Shown: piece after piece, positions 44,940 through 56,750 of the stretch
Layout of the letters: the number at the start of each line of letters is the position of its first letter
Position numbering within the stretch: the stretch's first letter is position 1
Assembly: GCF_027744825.2 (NCBI RefSeq)
Contig: NC_071349.1
Location: forward strand, 4,712,001 to 4,776,000
Length of the DNA stretch: 64,000 nucleotides
From: Synchiropus splendidus
Taxonomy: Eukaryota; Chordata; Actinopteri; Syngnathiformes; Callionymidae
Direction: 5' to 3'
The notes under the pieces: model-generated
Seen by the model: only the letters and a program-made list of their open reading frames with translations
Told to the model about the DNA's origin: nothing
The model's database searches: none
Position numbers and translations under genes: made by a program

Positions 44940-46510
44940 GTGTACCAGGTAGTTACTGATAGTATCAGGAGTCTGGAGGCCAAAGTGGCCGCACAAGAAA
45001 TGGAGAAAATGTTGCAAGGAGTTGAAGCAGTTACTGTTAGTCTGATGTCCCCGAAACGAAAAGCATGGTTACTCAGCTTGGTCGGAAAAAAATGCATGAT
45101 TACTTGTTTGATAGATGGGGTTGAAACTAGAGCTTTGTGGGATACGCGGTCACAAATTTGACAAGGGAGAATAAACCAATACCAGCTGGAAAAATCCAAG
45201 CAATTTAGTGCAGTGTAAGAACAGGTAAAGTCCCAGACAGACAAGACATTTTGTTTGAACCTTGTACTTTGGGACAACTACCAGATGGGGTTAAGAGTTC
45301 TGCAGCTACGTAGAGGAAGCTGGTCACGTGTCAGTATTACAGTAAAAAATAATACAACACATGGCATTATGTTGTATCCGAGGACAATACTTGGGAGAAC
45401 ACAGAGACTTAAAACCATTTACCCAGCTGACACAAAACAAGTTAATATTGACAAGCAGGAACTGCTGGGATTTGAAACAAATACATTTTCTGTCCTCGAT
45501 CAAGGAAAAGCTTATCACCAGGGTTTCCTTGACCAGTCAAGCCGACCCCTCAACGCCCCACTGCACCAGCAGAGTATCAGAGATCGATGGAGGAATGCTT
45601 CACTGGCCATACCTGGATGACAATTTAGTCCAGTCCAAGTCATTCGAAGATCACCTAACTGACCTGAAGAATGTTCTACATCATCATCAGAGTCACTTAG
45701 TTGTCACCCAGAAAAATGTGAACTACTATAAAAATCAGGTGAGATTTCTGTGGAGACTGGTCACAAAAGATGGTCACACAATGGACCCAGCAGGTATTGC
45801 TCCAGTGCAGTCCTTGAAGCATCAACAACCTACAAACATTGGTGAATTGAGAAAGTTATTGGGGTTTATGTCATATTATCGCAATTACATCCCAAATTTC
45901 TCATGCATTGCCAAACCCTTATACGATCTTCTTTCCATACAGTTACAGGAAAACAACAATCATCCGGAAAAGATGGAAAGACGCAGAAGGGGGTTGGCCA
46001 GTTACCATCATCTCACCAGATCACGTGGTCAGAACAACACCAGCAGGTCCTCTGTCAGTTGACTGATTTCCTCTCCAAGCCTCCAGTGTTACAATATCCT
46101 GACTTTGAACAACCTTTTATTCTACATTGTGACGCGTCACAAGAAGGACTTGGTGCAGTTCTCTATCAGCAACAGCAAGGAAAACTGGTTGTGATCACAT
46201 ATGGATCAAGAATCCTTGCCGCTGCAGAGAAAAACTACCACCTACACTCAGGAAAACTAGAATTCTTAGCAATGAAATGGGCAATATGTGAGAGATTTAG
46301 AGATCTATCCAACTTGACTTTGTGTTTGTTCCATATTGAAGAGGCATTCATTGAATCACTACAACGCGGTGACGATCTGGGTGCGAAGCATAAAAGACAG
46401 AGTAAGTCCCACTGTTTAAATCGCAAAATCATGAGATGTTTTGTACTGCTGAGTTTGAAATTACATTTCCATCGCCGTTCAATGTTGCTGTTGACGCCTG
46501 TCAGTCTCTG
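44940..46510 (+). pseudogene. gypsy pol region (protease, partial RT, RNase H)
   Basis: Protease with mutated catalytic motif, an RT that jumps from LDQGKAYHQGF to the YLDD block within about 100 bases (intact elements need roughly 100 residues between), then connection and RNase H domains in two overlapping frames. Integrase is missing. Confidence 0.8.
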
Positions 46511-46545
46511 ACTCACAATAGCCTTAGCCGTCGGTTCCTCTATGT

Positions 46546-47007
46546 CAGTGTTTTTCAACCTTTTTTGAGCCACGGCACATTTTTTACATTGGAAAAATTT
46601 TGTGGCACACCACTAACCAAAAATGTTACAAAATGACACTCTGTATAGTATATTTAATTACAATATAATTTCTCAATTTATTTATACTCAGTCAGTGTGA
46701 AACCTGGGCCTGTTTAGATGAACACAAAGCCGATATCCTGGCAGGAATAGAAGAAAGACACACACGAAGCTCTTCTTCAACAGCGCAGGTGCATCACTAA
46801 TTCTCTTGGAGGAACGAGGCAATCAGCTACGTGTTGCCACACGGACAAATATTACATTACTCTGCCAGCCTTTACAGCACGGACACTGGACAATGACATA
46901 ATATTTGCAGAAAATTATTAATAAATGTTAATTTAAAAAAAAAAGTGATATTGGATAATTTCTCACGGCACACTAGTGTGCCGCGGCACAGTGGTTGAAA
47001 ATCACTG
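46546..47007. mobile_element. hAT MITE with intact ends and 8 bp target duplication
   Basis: Terminal inverted repeats CAGTGTTTTTCAACC and GGTTGAAAATCACTG bound a 462 bp element with GCCACGGCACA near one end and TGCCGCGGCACA near the other. The 8 bp CTCTATGT is present exactly on both sides (46538-46545 and 47008-47015). Noncoding; moved in trans by a hAT transposase. Confidence 0.92.
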
Positions 47008-47015
47008 CTCTATGT

Positions 47016-48385
47016 GACAGCCCATTTCTTCTTTTTGATAGTTCTGCTCTTACTTTCTAGTTGCAGTTCACGTCATTATTCACTGATATTGCTGTTTCCA
47101 CCACTTCAGTGCACCTGTGTTTGGTACTGTCAGTGACGTCAAAGCATTTATGAGAACCCATGTATTTTATGGTACTATATGGAAACAGAAATCTTCTGAA
47201 ATCTTTGTGTACATTTGTTTGCTGTTGATTAAACACGAGAGCTCTTTGATTTTGACTGTTTTCAGTAGTATTCACCCTCTTTCAATAACTGTTGAATCTA
47301 AGTCACATTTTGCAATGCAGAAAGGTAGATGAAATATAATTGTGTTTATTCAATATGATTGACTTTGAACCCAAAATGTTTCATACATTTGTTTTTTTAA
47401 ATAAAAATGACCCTTCGTTGCTACTCATCTTGCTGAAATCCATTTACTTCTATTTAAATCCAGTGTAAATAGAGTTAGTGTAGAAGATGGCAGAAGTAAG
47501 GAGTTTTGACATTTCTAATCTATCCTGATTATTCGTGACAGAAAATATAGGTCTACCCAGCATGAAAAGTGGTGGAATCTGAACCTTATCAAATCTATTT
47601 AAAAGTTGGACTGAAGATGTCTTAAAGCATAGTAGACAGGTTTGATTTGAAACACTATCACTGAACTTGTGAGCTAACACAGCATCGCAGTTCACTCTAT
47701 TTGCCACATAATTCCCTGAGGCAATGTGAAGCTTTATGAGGAAGAGGGAAAAGGTCTGACTGCCCTCATATAGTAGAACAAATTGGATGACAGGACTTGG
47801 AAAAGAACTACGCCACTGTCGACACAAGAAATGGACATGCAAGTAAACAGCTTCCAATTGTCTGTGACAGTGAACTGGACTTTCAACACAGATAAGGAAT
47901 GGAAGACATAAGCAGTGAAAATACTTTTAATGACCTGTTTACCGTCCTTATAAAAGACCATTAATCTGCTGTGAATTAGAGCACTTTTGTTTCATTTTGC
48001 ACAACGAAAGCAGGTAATCGATTTTGATTGTCAACCATAAAACAAACATACGCACACCCACACACACACGCAACTACAGTTTATCACCCGGTAACATTTT
48101 TTTGGCTTTCAGAGAGTAACATCACTCACATGGCATTTTCCTACAGGCTGCACTCCAATGTTCCTGCTGTAACAGTGGACACTCGCAGATGGTCAGCTGA
48201 TGTTTCTGCACAGATGGACTAACTTCACATAGCAACAACCCATACAGGCCAGACAGGAGGGATAAATGGTGATAAAAATTCAGTAACTTTTATCCGAACA
48301 TTTGACTCCCATGGCACAAAAACAAATAAATAATAGGAGCTGTCTCAATAACATGGAGTGTAATTTGCTGTGGATTGCATTAAGT
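47016..48385. other. intergenic stretch below setd3 stop
   Basis: Probably includes the setd3 3' UTR at its upper end. A 135-codon open stretch on the minus strand (47450-47857) has no recognised domain and I do not call it a gene. A (CA)n-like run lies at 48050-48070. Confidence 0.5.
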
Positions 48386-48820
48386 TCAACTGGCATTGTC
48401 TTTCTGAGTAGCAGCTGAACTTTTATTCAAGTCCAAAGCACTGTTATTGCTACCATTGGCAAGTTTGCCTTGCATTTGCACATGGTTCCCCTCCAAATTC
48501 AGCTCATGCTGGGCGTCCTCTCCATGCGGGAAGAGGCTACGCTCCTCACCCCGAATCTCCAGGCCTTCCTCCACCTCCTCCAGCTTGTGCAAGACAATGG
48601 GAAGCTTCGAGTCCCCATCATTGTTCTCTAGCAAGGCAATGTCACTACCCTCATACACTGGCAGGGGGGCTAGCTCGGCAAGCTTTTGTTCAAAGTACAA
48701 ACGTTTAGTTCTTCCAAATGCTGACGCCTTCTGCAGGACCTGCTTCTCAGCCAGACGAAGCTGGATTGCTACACGAGAGTTAGGAGACAGGTCTGGTTTC
48801 TTAAGCAGTGATCGGTCCTC
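48386..48820 (-). CDS. setd3: setd3 terminal coding exon
   Basis: Acceptor ATTACAG, stop TGA at 48386-48388. Begins EDRSLLKKPDLSPNSRVAIQ and continues through a conserved LPIVLHKLEE block into a low-conservation Asn/Ser-rich tail ending TQKDNAS. The tail differs from mammals, as is usual for this protein. Confidence 0.95.
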   Translation of the reverse strand, partial: EDRSLLKKPDLSPNSRVAIQLRLAEKQVLQKASAFGRTKRLYFEQKLAELAPLPVYEGSDIALLENNDGDSKLPIVLHKLEEVEEGLEIRGEERSLFPHGEDAQHELNLEGNHVQMQGKLANGSNNSALDLNKSSAATQKDNAS

Positions 48821-50151
48821 CTGTAATAAAATGAATAAACAAGTAAATCCTCTGATTGTAAATCCTTTCCATCATTTGAAAACAATGGGTTAGAGAGAGA
48901 GACAGTGAGAGAATATCTTGATAGCCTCTCCTCACCTCAGATGTGGTCTTGTAAGTCTTGAGCAGCAGAGCAGCCCGAGTCTCGAGGAAGGTCCAAACCT
49001 TAATCTCATTTTCCCAGCTCACTGGATAGTCACTGTTGCACAGAGTGAATATCTTTTTAATGGCACCATTTCCCAGCAGGCAGTCTTTCAGTTCCTCTGC
49101 AAAGATAGATTTTTATGTTCATATATTCACATATATACATGTATGTCACATGAGTTCAGTCTGAGTCCGACTTACCCTCTGTCATGCAGAAGACTCTAAG
49201 GAAGGCAAGAAGCCGTGCTGAAATAAGTGGTTCATTGCAGTGTAATGCAAAGATACAAGATCTGGAAAATATAAGACACAAATTCATTGAGAGTAGCAAA
49301 CATCCAGAAGAACTGCCCATTACAGGGATAACAACAGGAACAAGTGAGTAGACACTATGCTCTCAATGAATTGCTTTTTGACCCAGGTGGAACCACGGTG
49401 TCAGTGGAAACACTTTGGTTCGTTCAAGGCTATTCCAGGCCAAGCGATATTCTTGTAGGGAATAGCTTAAAATTAACCTGCAGCCCTGTAGCCACATGCG
49501 GCTCTTCAGCCTCTTTAATGTCCTGCAGCATCTGAGCGCTAAGGGAATATTTCTTCAAATATCCCATGTGTTTCGATTACATGAAAGTACATGAAATACT
49601 TACGCAGGAATGCTGGCTCGGGCAAGAACTTCTGCCTTCATGGCATAAAGCCTTTCACTCTTGCTGACGCCCAGCTTGATCTTGACGCGATCGTGACTGT
49701 TGTCTTGAAAGAAGAAGCCATTGTGAATGACGAACTCTGCATTGGATCTTGTTCCGTAGAAGATGTAGATCTATTATAAAACCACAGATGGAATTAAAGT
49801 GTTAAAATGTCAAAATTAAACAGTATAACATTTTCCCAGCACCACAGGTTGAGAAAACAATCAACAGTATAAATGACATATTTCAGTAAGTTCAACTTGT
49901 CAGGTAAACCCATTTTAGAGACCCACTTAACACAGAAGTCAGCCTTCAATTGTATCAAATGGCATAGCATATCCTGACGCTTGATGTAGCGCTTCACCGG
50001 TCTGTAAAACAAATTAAAAAAACAGTTGTGGTAAAGGTTATGGCATGCAATGCACACCGGCTCTAAAGTCACACTTTGAATTAAAAACTCATATTCACAC
50101 AAAAGGAATGACAGAATATATACCATGTGAATTCACGCACACGCGCACACA

Positions 50152-50187
<36 letters not shown>

Positions 50188-53100
50188 CACAAAAAACTAC
50201 ACTCACTGTCAAGTCACACAATTACTCTGTATTCATAAAACACTCTTTCCTCTTGGGAATTTGAATGATCCGTGTTCAGATTTCATACTTCAAAGGGGAC
50301 CAAATGACACGGTAAGAGGACAACTGCCGATCACTTGAAAACAATTGTAGATCTTCAGTGCTTTTGACCATGACGTTCCACTTCTTTGTCAATTAAGCAA
50401 CAACTTCTGAATGTGTAATATCTGTTGGGGTCTGGTAGATTTCAACATTATTATCTTCAAACCGAACTCTCAGCTTCACAGTCAAGAAAATACATGCCTC
50501 TTCCATCATGTCCAGGAATTTGTTTCTCATTTTTTCTCGTCTTTCTCGACCTTAAGTGAGTAATCGTGGTTGAATGCCATCCTGGTCTAATCATTTGACA
50601 GTGACATTTCCCACCTGCCATGCTGCCCTGGGAACCTTGATTCTCATTAATCTCAGCTAGGGATGGGCGATTATGGACAAAAAATTATAACTATAATTGT
50701 TGTAATTTCGGCAGTAATAAGAATTATCACGATAAATACATTTTTATTCTATTCCATGTGTTGCACACACTACACAGCTCTCTAGGATGAAACTTAATAG
50801 TGAAGTTTGTGTCCAACACCATTATTTGTTTATGTTTAAACATAGTAGTTTTCCAAGTGTTGAGATGAGAAATTCAATGTTTTACATCTCTCATAGAAAC
50901 TGCTCGTGTTTGACAGACTGATGTACCACTTTTATTTGGGGGTTAAATTGAGACGTCTGTCTGCCATATCTCATGCCTCTCAGTTTACTTTAACTGTTGA
51001 CACATTTCCCAGATGCTGTTGAAGAAATATTAGATAATATATTAATAATAAAACTTAATAAAGTAATGATTTAGTCATATTCTATTCTTGAAATCATGAG
51101 CCAAACTGTCAGTCCTTTGTCTTGTGTTCTTTTCTCTCTCCTAAAATGGTTGTTTCTCATTGTCTTATTGGAGATTTCACTAATATTTCCACCATTTTAG
51201 AATTTGTTGATGGACCCTGCCAGGTTATAACATTAGCACTGCCTATGAGAGTGTGTCCCCGATCAGTGAACCTTGGATGCGCCTGATCAATTGCTGATCA
51301 CAATCGTTGAGCCATCGATCGGAGCATCCCTTGCGGTGCTGCTACGAATGAAAAAACCGTCTAGAGACAGACGCTTGTCATCCGGTTTGAATCCAAAATA
51401 CAGCCGCACAACCAAATGTGAGCCTTCGTTGAAACATGTTCACTTCTGAACATCTGAATCGCCGAACCAGTTTGTCATCCATATTCCTTCAGTTTCTATC
51501 CGGTCGCTGAGCGATCCAATCACTAGAGACTTAACGCACGAGTGAAACACATGACTACAAGGCGCTTCGTCATTGGCTGAAGGTGAAGCCATGATCATCG
51601 TGGGAACTCGGAAAGTGTTGGCTTGTAACGCTCCTTGGGAGCATAAAATTCATAAAGGAAAGTAGCATTTGTGACGCAAATCCACTCGGTTTGTAAAACA
51701 AATGCGAATCAAACTTAACTGAAAATTAAATCAGACACAAGTGAATCAAAATTGCGATTTTTTTTTTTTAAACGATTTATCATGCAAGGTGCATAGGTCT
51801 AATTGGGACCACTCAATCTAATAAAATAAACACAGATTCAGAGACTCAGAGTCTACCGGCGTCATTATCAAATGTTTCCTAGATTAAAAATAAGTTTAAA
51901 ACTACAATTGTGAACTAAACTCCACCACACTCTCCACAACTGTCACACGCCAGCGTTGTCAGTCAAACGCGGCGGAGCTGGATAGCATGCAAGTCCAATT
52001 CAGCGAGTGTGCCGCATGTTTGTGAAATTTATCATGAGGTGCAGAATTGTGGATCGTAGAGATAGTTTTTGGCGGTATATTGTGTACGATAAGTTCTTGC
52101 CCATCACTACTTCCAGCAAAAATTTCACACAGATGGGTTTGAGGCCTTGCACCCACAGCATGCCTCCGGCCAATCTACTGCGTAGAGTCAACAAGAATAT
52201 CCCCCTTTGTATCCCACTTTGTCCTTGACTTGAAAAACGCTGTATTAAATACATGCATGCCAAAATCAATTGATGATGAATGAAATTGAAGCACGATCAA
52301 GTTTAACTGTTCCTCTTTGTCTTGTAGTGAACTGTCCCATCTGTGATTTGTGCTTCATTTGGAAAACAGACTTCCAAAAAACCTTCCAGAGATTTTTAGT
52401 CCAAGATAGTCTGGACTATTGTCACATCCTCCCATGTCCAACCAAAAAGAATTGATGGTAAACCCACTGAGAACCCCTAGATTTGGAGCACAGAGGATTT
52501 TCCTGGGCTGTCAGTCAGTAAAATCCACACAATTCTTGGTTTCATGGGCCAGATATTGTGTTGCCATCAAATATGAAACAAAATCCACAGAAGGAAGGAA
52601 CACAGCATCTAAGGTTCAGACCATAGAAATTGCCCAAACCATTGCCCTACGACAAAGGCTTAGACTGAAGTTTTATGATGTAGAAAGACCCAACCATTGA
52701 CCTCAGTTCAAGATGTTTTCCATTGCATCAGCAGGCTGTAGCTTCTAGTTTTTCAAGTCTTCAAGTTCAAGTGTCTTTTATTTCAAACACAGGGAATTAT
52801 CCATTATGATTACCAGTATTTAACAGGAAAAAAAATCAATGCAATGTACAATCTGGAATTCCCCTTTAAAGCTAGGACACTTTCTGTCTTGCCGAAAGGC
52901 AATGGAATCATCACATATTATTTAGAGCAATTGTGTTCGAGTGTTACTCCACCTGTTCTTTTGCCTTGTAGTCCTGCAATGCAACACATTCGCATCGATC
53001 ATCCTCCAGGTTGTAGCCAGTGGTGATCTGTAAGACAACAAGACTTTTTATCAAAGATTTCCACATTTGTTCATGTTGGCCAGCACAAAAAGGTCAGCAA

Positions 53101-56100
53101 GCATTTGCTATGTTAGCATACCAGTCCATTTGTGTGGTTACACATATCCCAAAGTGGAATGAGGGCCTGTGTAATGTGGTTTCCATCCTCCGTGGGAATC
53201 TGGTTCTGACGGGTCATAACTGAGGATACGGCCCACCTGGGGTGCAGCAGAAAGAAAGTAACAGACATTATTTATTGATGATAAATATTAAAGTTCAGGT
53301 TGCTACATTGTTCACATATAAGTGTTTAATACAGGCTGAGAGTTTATAATAGGCAGCCACTAGCAGCAGAGGGAGTCTCACCAGCAGGAAGCATTTCATT
53401 TTTCTGCGAGATAAGGCAATGTGTAATTAGCATGTGCTCTCTGCTCGCTCACTCACGTGTGCACATTGACTAGAGACCCTGATGGGAGCAACAGAGGCAG
53501 ATAGGAGGACATGTGCAGCTGTGCAACCATGTTTAGAAATTATATGAAATTTTGATACATGAGGTTTGTTTCATGTCAGTTAACTTACATCTGATATGAA
53601 CTGGCTTGTGCAAGCGTGTGTGTGTGTGCGTATGTAAATGCATCCTGCCTCCATCTGGTTAAGAACTCAGCAAAACTTCCAACAGGTCCTTGGAGACAGC
53701 AAGCAAATCACTCCAGTGTCAGATTCACAGCACTGGCTCACTTTAGAATCAATGTCAAGATTTTATTAATAACTTATTAATAAAAACAATTTAAGCTCAT
53801 TTTTGCCTGCCCGTTGACCACATTGGAGATATTATATATGTATTATTCCTCTGTACACAAACTGACCTGTAGTCATCAAACGTAAAGCTGTCCTTCAGGG
53901 GTAGTTTACTGGCTGCAGGGTGAGTCTGGGAAGACAGAGGAGGTGGTCAAGAAAAGACAGTAAACTAGTAAGAAGAATTGGACGACTCAAGTATGGTGAT
54001 TGAGATATGGTGCTTGTGTAAATAGCCGTCAGCAATGCTTAAAAAGAAAAACTATTATTGAGACCCTCACGAATCATCACAAGCACAACACTGCCTCCTA
54101 TTGGGGAAAAACCTTTGCACATCTCAGGCATGATCTCATGTTCTTGTTCATAGACATTTTTTTAGTTCCCAACCATTTTTTTTACATTTCTTTTGAAATC
54201 ACAACTTCTCTTGGTTTGTATTGCTCGGTACATTAGTAACAGGAACATAATATAACATAATAGGAGTGTCTTTATTCCATATGTATTTTTCTGGGGATTA
54301 CTTTGGACTCTATAGATGATGTATAGCACAAGATTTTTCAATTGCCTTACCTGTGCCAATTTGTAGAAGTAGGCATACTGTCGTGCTGTGTTTTTATACT
54401 GGCTTAAGACATCCTGCACAGCTTGAGTGCCCAACAACAACTGCACCTCCTCCTGTTGATAGTAGAGCGGTGTGTCGTACTCCAGAGGAAGACTCCGGAT
54501 GTATGGCAACCAGTAGGATGATGGGTTCATCCGTTCACACAGCAGGTGGAGAGCAAGTGTCACATTGCCCATAGCTTGGAGGATGCGGTCTTGGCTGTGC
54601 ATCGGGCCTAAGTGACCAAAGAAAAATAGTGAAATGAAATTTAAGTTCAGGATCAGTTCCTAAAAATGTCCTTACCAAGAACAGAATCCTTTGCCGACTC
54701 TACTGTCATGAGCATTTTTCGAGGGATCCACAGGAAAAGCTCCTCAGCCTGCACACACAGATTGTAAACACAAAGGAACATAAATCACAGCTTCAACATT
54801 AAGTGCCCCCTCTCAGATTTCTAGTAGTTATGTATTGTATGTCACCACTTTCATTAAGATGCATCTGACTTACCTCCAAGTAAATCCATGAAGCCTTTTG
54901 TGGCTCCACCACGTGAGGACATTGTGTTACCAAAGGTGGTAAGAGGACATATACGTCTACACAAATGCAATAATTTCACAATTCTTCTGAAGACTTTGTA
55001 GATGCAAAACAAACAAAACTGGAATAGTAATTGTGTGTATTTTTTTCCAATTGATGTCATGCAGATGTATTTAACTGTCTGTTCCAAATAAAAAATAATA
55101 AAAAAGAAATCAAAATATTACAAATGACAAAGAGTAATACTACAAAGAGCAGCAATTCCATAGAGGGTGTTCACCCCACCCAACAGCATGGCCTGCCTAC
55201 CATGAAGGCCACAACAATTCAAGTAAACATTGTGCAACATTCCAATCAACATGGTAGAAAGTGCCTGTTTCCTGTAGAATAGCTCTGGAACTTGTTATTT
55301 TATCTAATCAGCCCAAATACCGTCCCATTAATTTCCCACTTACACATCAACATGTCACTTCTCTCTCCTCTCTGTGTACCGATTCATCCTCATCTCCATC
55401 TTCTAAGCTCTAAGCACGAGTCTTAAATCAACAACGCAGGAAGGCAGCAGTATGGTAGCCTCAAGTGGATAAAATGTAAGTCTCACAATAGATGGATTCC
55501 TGAGGTCCATTAATCAGTTTGGGAAAAAAATAAATAATAAATTGTAATAAAATTGTAAAAGTTGCTTCAAAATCTTGATGTCCATCATCTTCAACTGAGT
55601 AATGTGACTTCAATGTCAGGATGGAACAGTGTCAGTTTAATTGTATGTGAAGATTCTAGACATTTATTTTGAAGACAATACATTATTATTCAGTTAAACA
55701 TATATTTAAAAAAAATCAAGATTTGATTTTGAGGCATGCCAGGATCTCACCTTTATGTCGCGAGTTGCTTGGAGCCCATAGCCCTCAGGTCCAAAATTGG
55801 CAATTGTGAAAGAGTCACACGGGGCCCCATTCTCCTCAGCCCAAGACATTAGCTCTCGGAAGGAGTCTTCCCTGTTCCCCTCAAACACCACAGACATGCC
55901 TGCAAGGCAAATATGAAGCCATCTCAAAAGCTACTGCCAAAAACACGCCAAGATGAAAAAATACAGTGTTTCTGACGTCTCACTAGAACTCACCCTTCTG
56001 CTTTTTTCGGATCTTCTCCACCAAACTTCGGATCTGCAAGTATTCTTCCCACTCTTTCTCACCGGCTGGTGTCACAGTGCTGCATTCTGTTAAACATGAT

Positions 56101-56750
56101 GACCAGGTTGTTCACATAAAATTGAACTTATACTTTTACGACAATATATGGCCTTCAATTTTCTCAAACAGACAGTATGGTTAGTAAAAGCAAGGATGAT
56201 ATGAACACATCTAAAACTGCAGATTATTTTTAGCGCATGGTGCTTAATGTTTCATTGAAAAACAGTTAAATCATGGCGACTGATAAACAGACTGCATATT
56301 CAAATGTCAGGTATTATTTTAATTGTTCTCCTCAGTGCTTTTAGCAATGAAGGGGCGATTCATCCCATCAGTCTGGGATGACTCCGCCTTTTATGGAAGA
56401 CTGTTGAGGAGCACTTTTAAGGAGGCACAATGTGCTCTGCCACTCTGCAAGTTGCACATCATGGAGACACTGGCGAAAAAAATCTTCGGGGGAGCCCTCC
56501 AGGAAGCACATTCAACATTGTTAAGTACAGTGAATGCAAGTTATTTTCTCAAAAACAGCACACCTGAGGAAGCATCCATGTGACAATATGATGGGAGAAC
56601 AGTTCCATAATATCCAACAAATCAATGGAGATTAAAAAGAAACTTACTCTGCAGCAGTTCAGCAACCAAGTTCATTATCTCCTTGGGGGAAACCACAGTG
56701 CTAGCTCCAGACCCAAATTTCTGAGTCTTAACACGACTTTTTTTCCCCAT
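48386..56750 (-). CDS. setd3: setd3 gene, twelve coding exons (actin-histidine N-methyltransferase)
   Basis: Twelve exons of 103, 93, 149, 73, 257, 59, 115, 75, 167, 86, 161 and 435 nt join in consistent phase to 1773 nt, that is 590 aa plus stop; the human protein is 594 aa. SETD3 uses S-adenosylmethionine to methylate actin His73 in the cytoplasm. Residue numbering coincides with the human enzyme through the SET domain: Arg75 (EGNRED), Asn256 (TRQNQ), Trp274, Asn278-His279 (WDMCNHTNG), Tyr313 and Arg316 (IYIFYGTRSN) are all present, so the enzyme should be active. The rubisco-substrate-binding-like C-terminal domain runs from about 345 to 500, and a variable acidic tail follows. All donors are GT and all acceptors AG. 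It lies upstream of bcl11b in the same orientation, as in mammals. Confidence 0.97.
48936..49096 (-). CDS. setd3: setd3 coding exon 11
   Basis: Acceptor CTTTGCAG, donor GTGAGG. Encodes EELKDCLLGNGAIKKIFTLC through LLLKTYKTTSE of the C-terminal helical domain. Confidence 0.96.
49176..49261 (-). CDS. setd3: setd3 coding exon 10
   Basis: Acceptor TTTCCAG, donor GTAAGT. Encodes SCIFALHCNEPLISARLLAF then LRVFCMTE; phase 2 in, 1 out. Confidence 0.94.
49604..49770 (-). CDS. setd3: setd3 coding exon 9 (catalytic Tyr313)
   Basis: Acceptor TAATAG, donor GTAAGT. Begins IYIFYGTRSNAEFVIHNGFF, with Tyr313 and Arg316, and ends LARASIP plus two bases. The preceding intron (49771-52952) is the longest of the gene because of repeats. 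Confidence 0.96.
50134..50190. repeat. (ACGC)n microsatellite
   Basis: Tandem CACG/ACGC units in setd3 intron 9, nearly uninterrupted. Confidence 0.9.
50656..51790. repeat. possible hAT-type element in setd3 intron 9
   Basis: Starts GCTAGGGATGGGCGATTATGG, the typical beginning of a fish hAT-type element, and has an AT-rich end with AAATCAGACAC, GAATCAAAATTGCGAT and AAACGATTTATC near 51730-51785. No transposase recognised; ends are approximate. Confidence 0.4.
52750..52800 (-). repeat. LINE 3' end with TTGAAG tail
   Basis: On the minus strand GAAATAAAAGACACTTGAAC runs into (TTGAAG)n-like units, another LINE terminus with a short tandem tail. Confidence 0.4.
52953..53027 (-). CDS. setd3: setd3 coding exon 8
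   Basis: Acceptor CTTACAG, donor GTGGAG (a weaker GT site). Encodes ITTGYNLEDDRCECVALQDY then KAKEQ; 75 nt, phase 0 both sides. Confidence 0.94.
53122..53236 (-). CDS. setd3: setd3 coding exon 7 (Asn256, Trp274, Asn278-His279)
   Basis: Acceptor CACCCCAG, donor GTATGC. Encodes WAVSSVMTRQNQIPTEDGN through LWDMCNHTNGL, carrying substrate- and cofactor-binding residues of the SET fold. Confidence 0.96.
53867..53925 (-). CDS. setd3: setd3 coding exon 6
   Basis: Acceptor CTTCCCAG, donor GTCAGT. Encodes THPAASKLPLKDSFTFDDY plus two bases of Arg245. Confidence 0.94.
54351..54607 (-). CDS. setd3: setd3 coding exon 5
   Basis: Acceptor CACTTAG, donor GTAAGG. Encodes GPMHSQDRILQAMGNVTLAL through SQYKNTARQYAYFYKLAQ, close to the mammalian sequence. 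Confidence 0.96.
54676..54748 (-). CDS. setd3: setd3 coding exon 4
   Basis: Acceptor GTGTGCAG, donor GTAAGG. Encodes AEELFLWIPRKMLMTVESAK then DSVL; phase 0 in, 1 out. Confidence 0.94.
55751..55899 (-). CDS. setd3: setd3 coding exon 3 (start of SET domain, Arg75)
   Basis: Acceptor CTTGCAG, donor GTGAGA. Encodes GMSVVFEGNREDSFRELMSW through GLQATRDIK; contains Arg75 of the actin-binding pocket. Confidence 0.95.
55994..56086 (-). CDS. setd3: setd3 coding exon 2
   Basis: Acceptor TTTAACAG, donor GTGAGT. Encodes KCSTVTPAGEKEWEEYLQIR then SLVEKIRKKQK; phase 1 in and 1 out. Confidence 0.95.
56648..56750 (-). CDS. setd3: setd3 coding exon 1
   Basis: Encodes MGKKSRVKTQKFGSGASTVV through ELLQ plus one base; donor GTAAGT. 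The start is the family start MGKKSRVKTQK. The exon probably begins at 56766 in the 5' UTR (acceptor ATGCAG). Confidence 0.95.

Larger units (their letters stand above)
43100..46510 (+). mobile_element. Ty3/gypsy retrotransposon, truncated and invaded
   Basis: A 5' LTR appears to end near 43451 and is followed by TTTGGTGGCAGCGGTGGGAT, the primer-binding site used by many fish gypsy elements. Gag frames run through 43518-44479 and end in the zinc knuckle CDHCFKCGQSGHLSRGC. Protease residues (MITCLIDGVETRALWDTRSQ) lie at 45090-45160, with DTG changed to DTR. RT motif LDQGKAYHQGF is at about 45497, YLDD at about 45615, and KLLGFMSYYRNYIPNFSCIA follows. RNase H (PFILHCDASQEGLGAVLYQQ) lies at 46110-46310. 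Integrase and the 3' LTR are absent. RT has lost its middle; frameshifts separate the parts. An L2 LINE sits inside at 44526-44938. Confidence 0.85.

Noticed and set aside
47450..47857. 135-codon minus-strand frame below setd3
   Set aside because: No domain, no splice partner and no recognised homology; may be 3' UTR or repeat-derived.
50134..50190. Regular short repeats resembling a repeat array
   Set aside because: Tetranucleotide microsatellite without unique spacers; not a CRISPR array, which is not expected in a fish genome anyway.
52390..52720. Open stretch in setd3 intron 9 that looked like a gene fragment
   Set aside because: No family signature and no splice sites in phase with setd3; the exon set is already complete without it.
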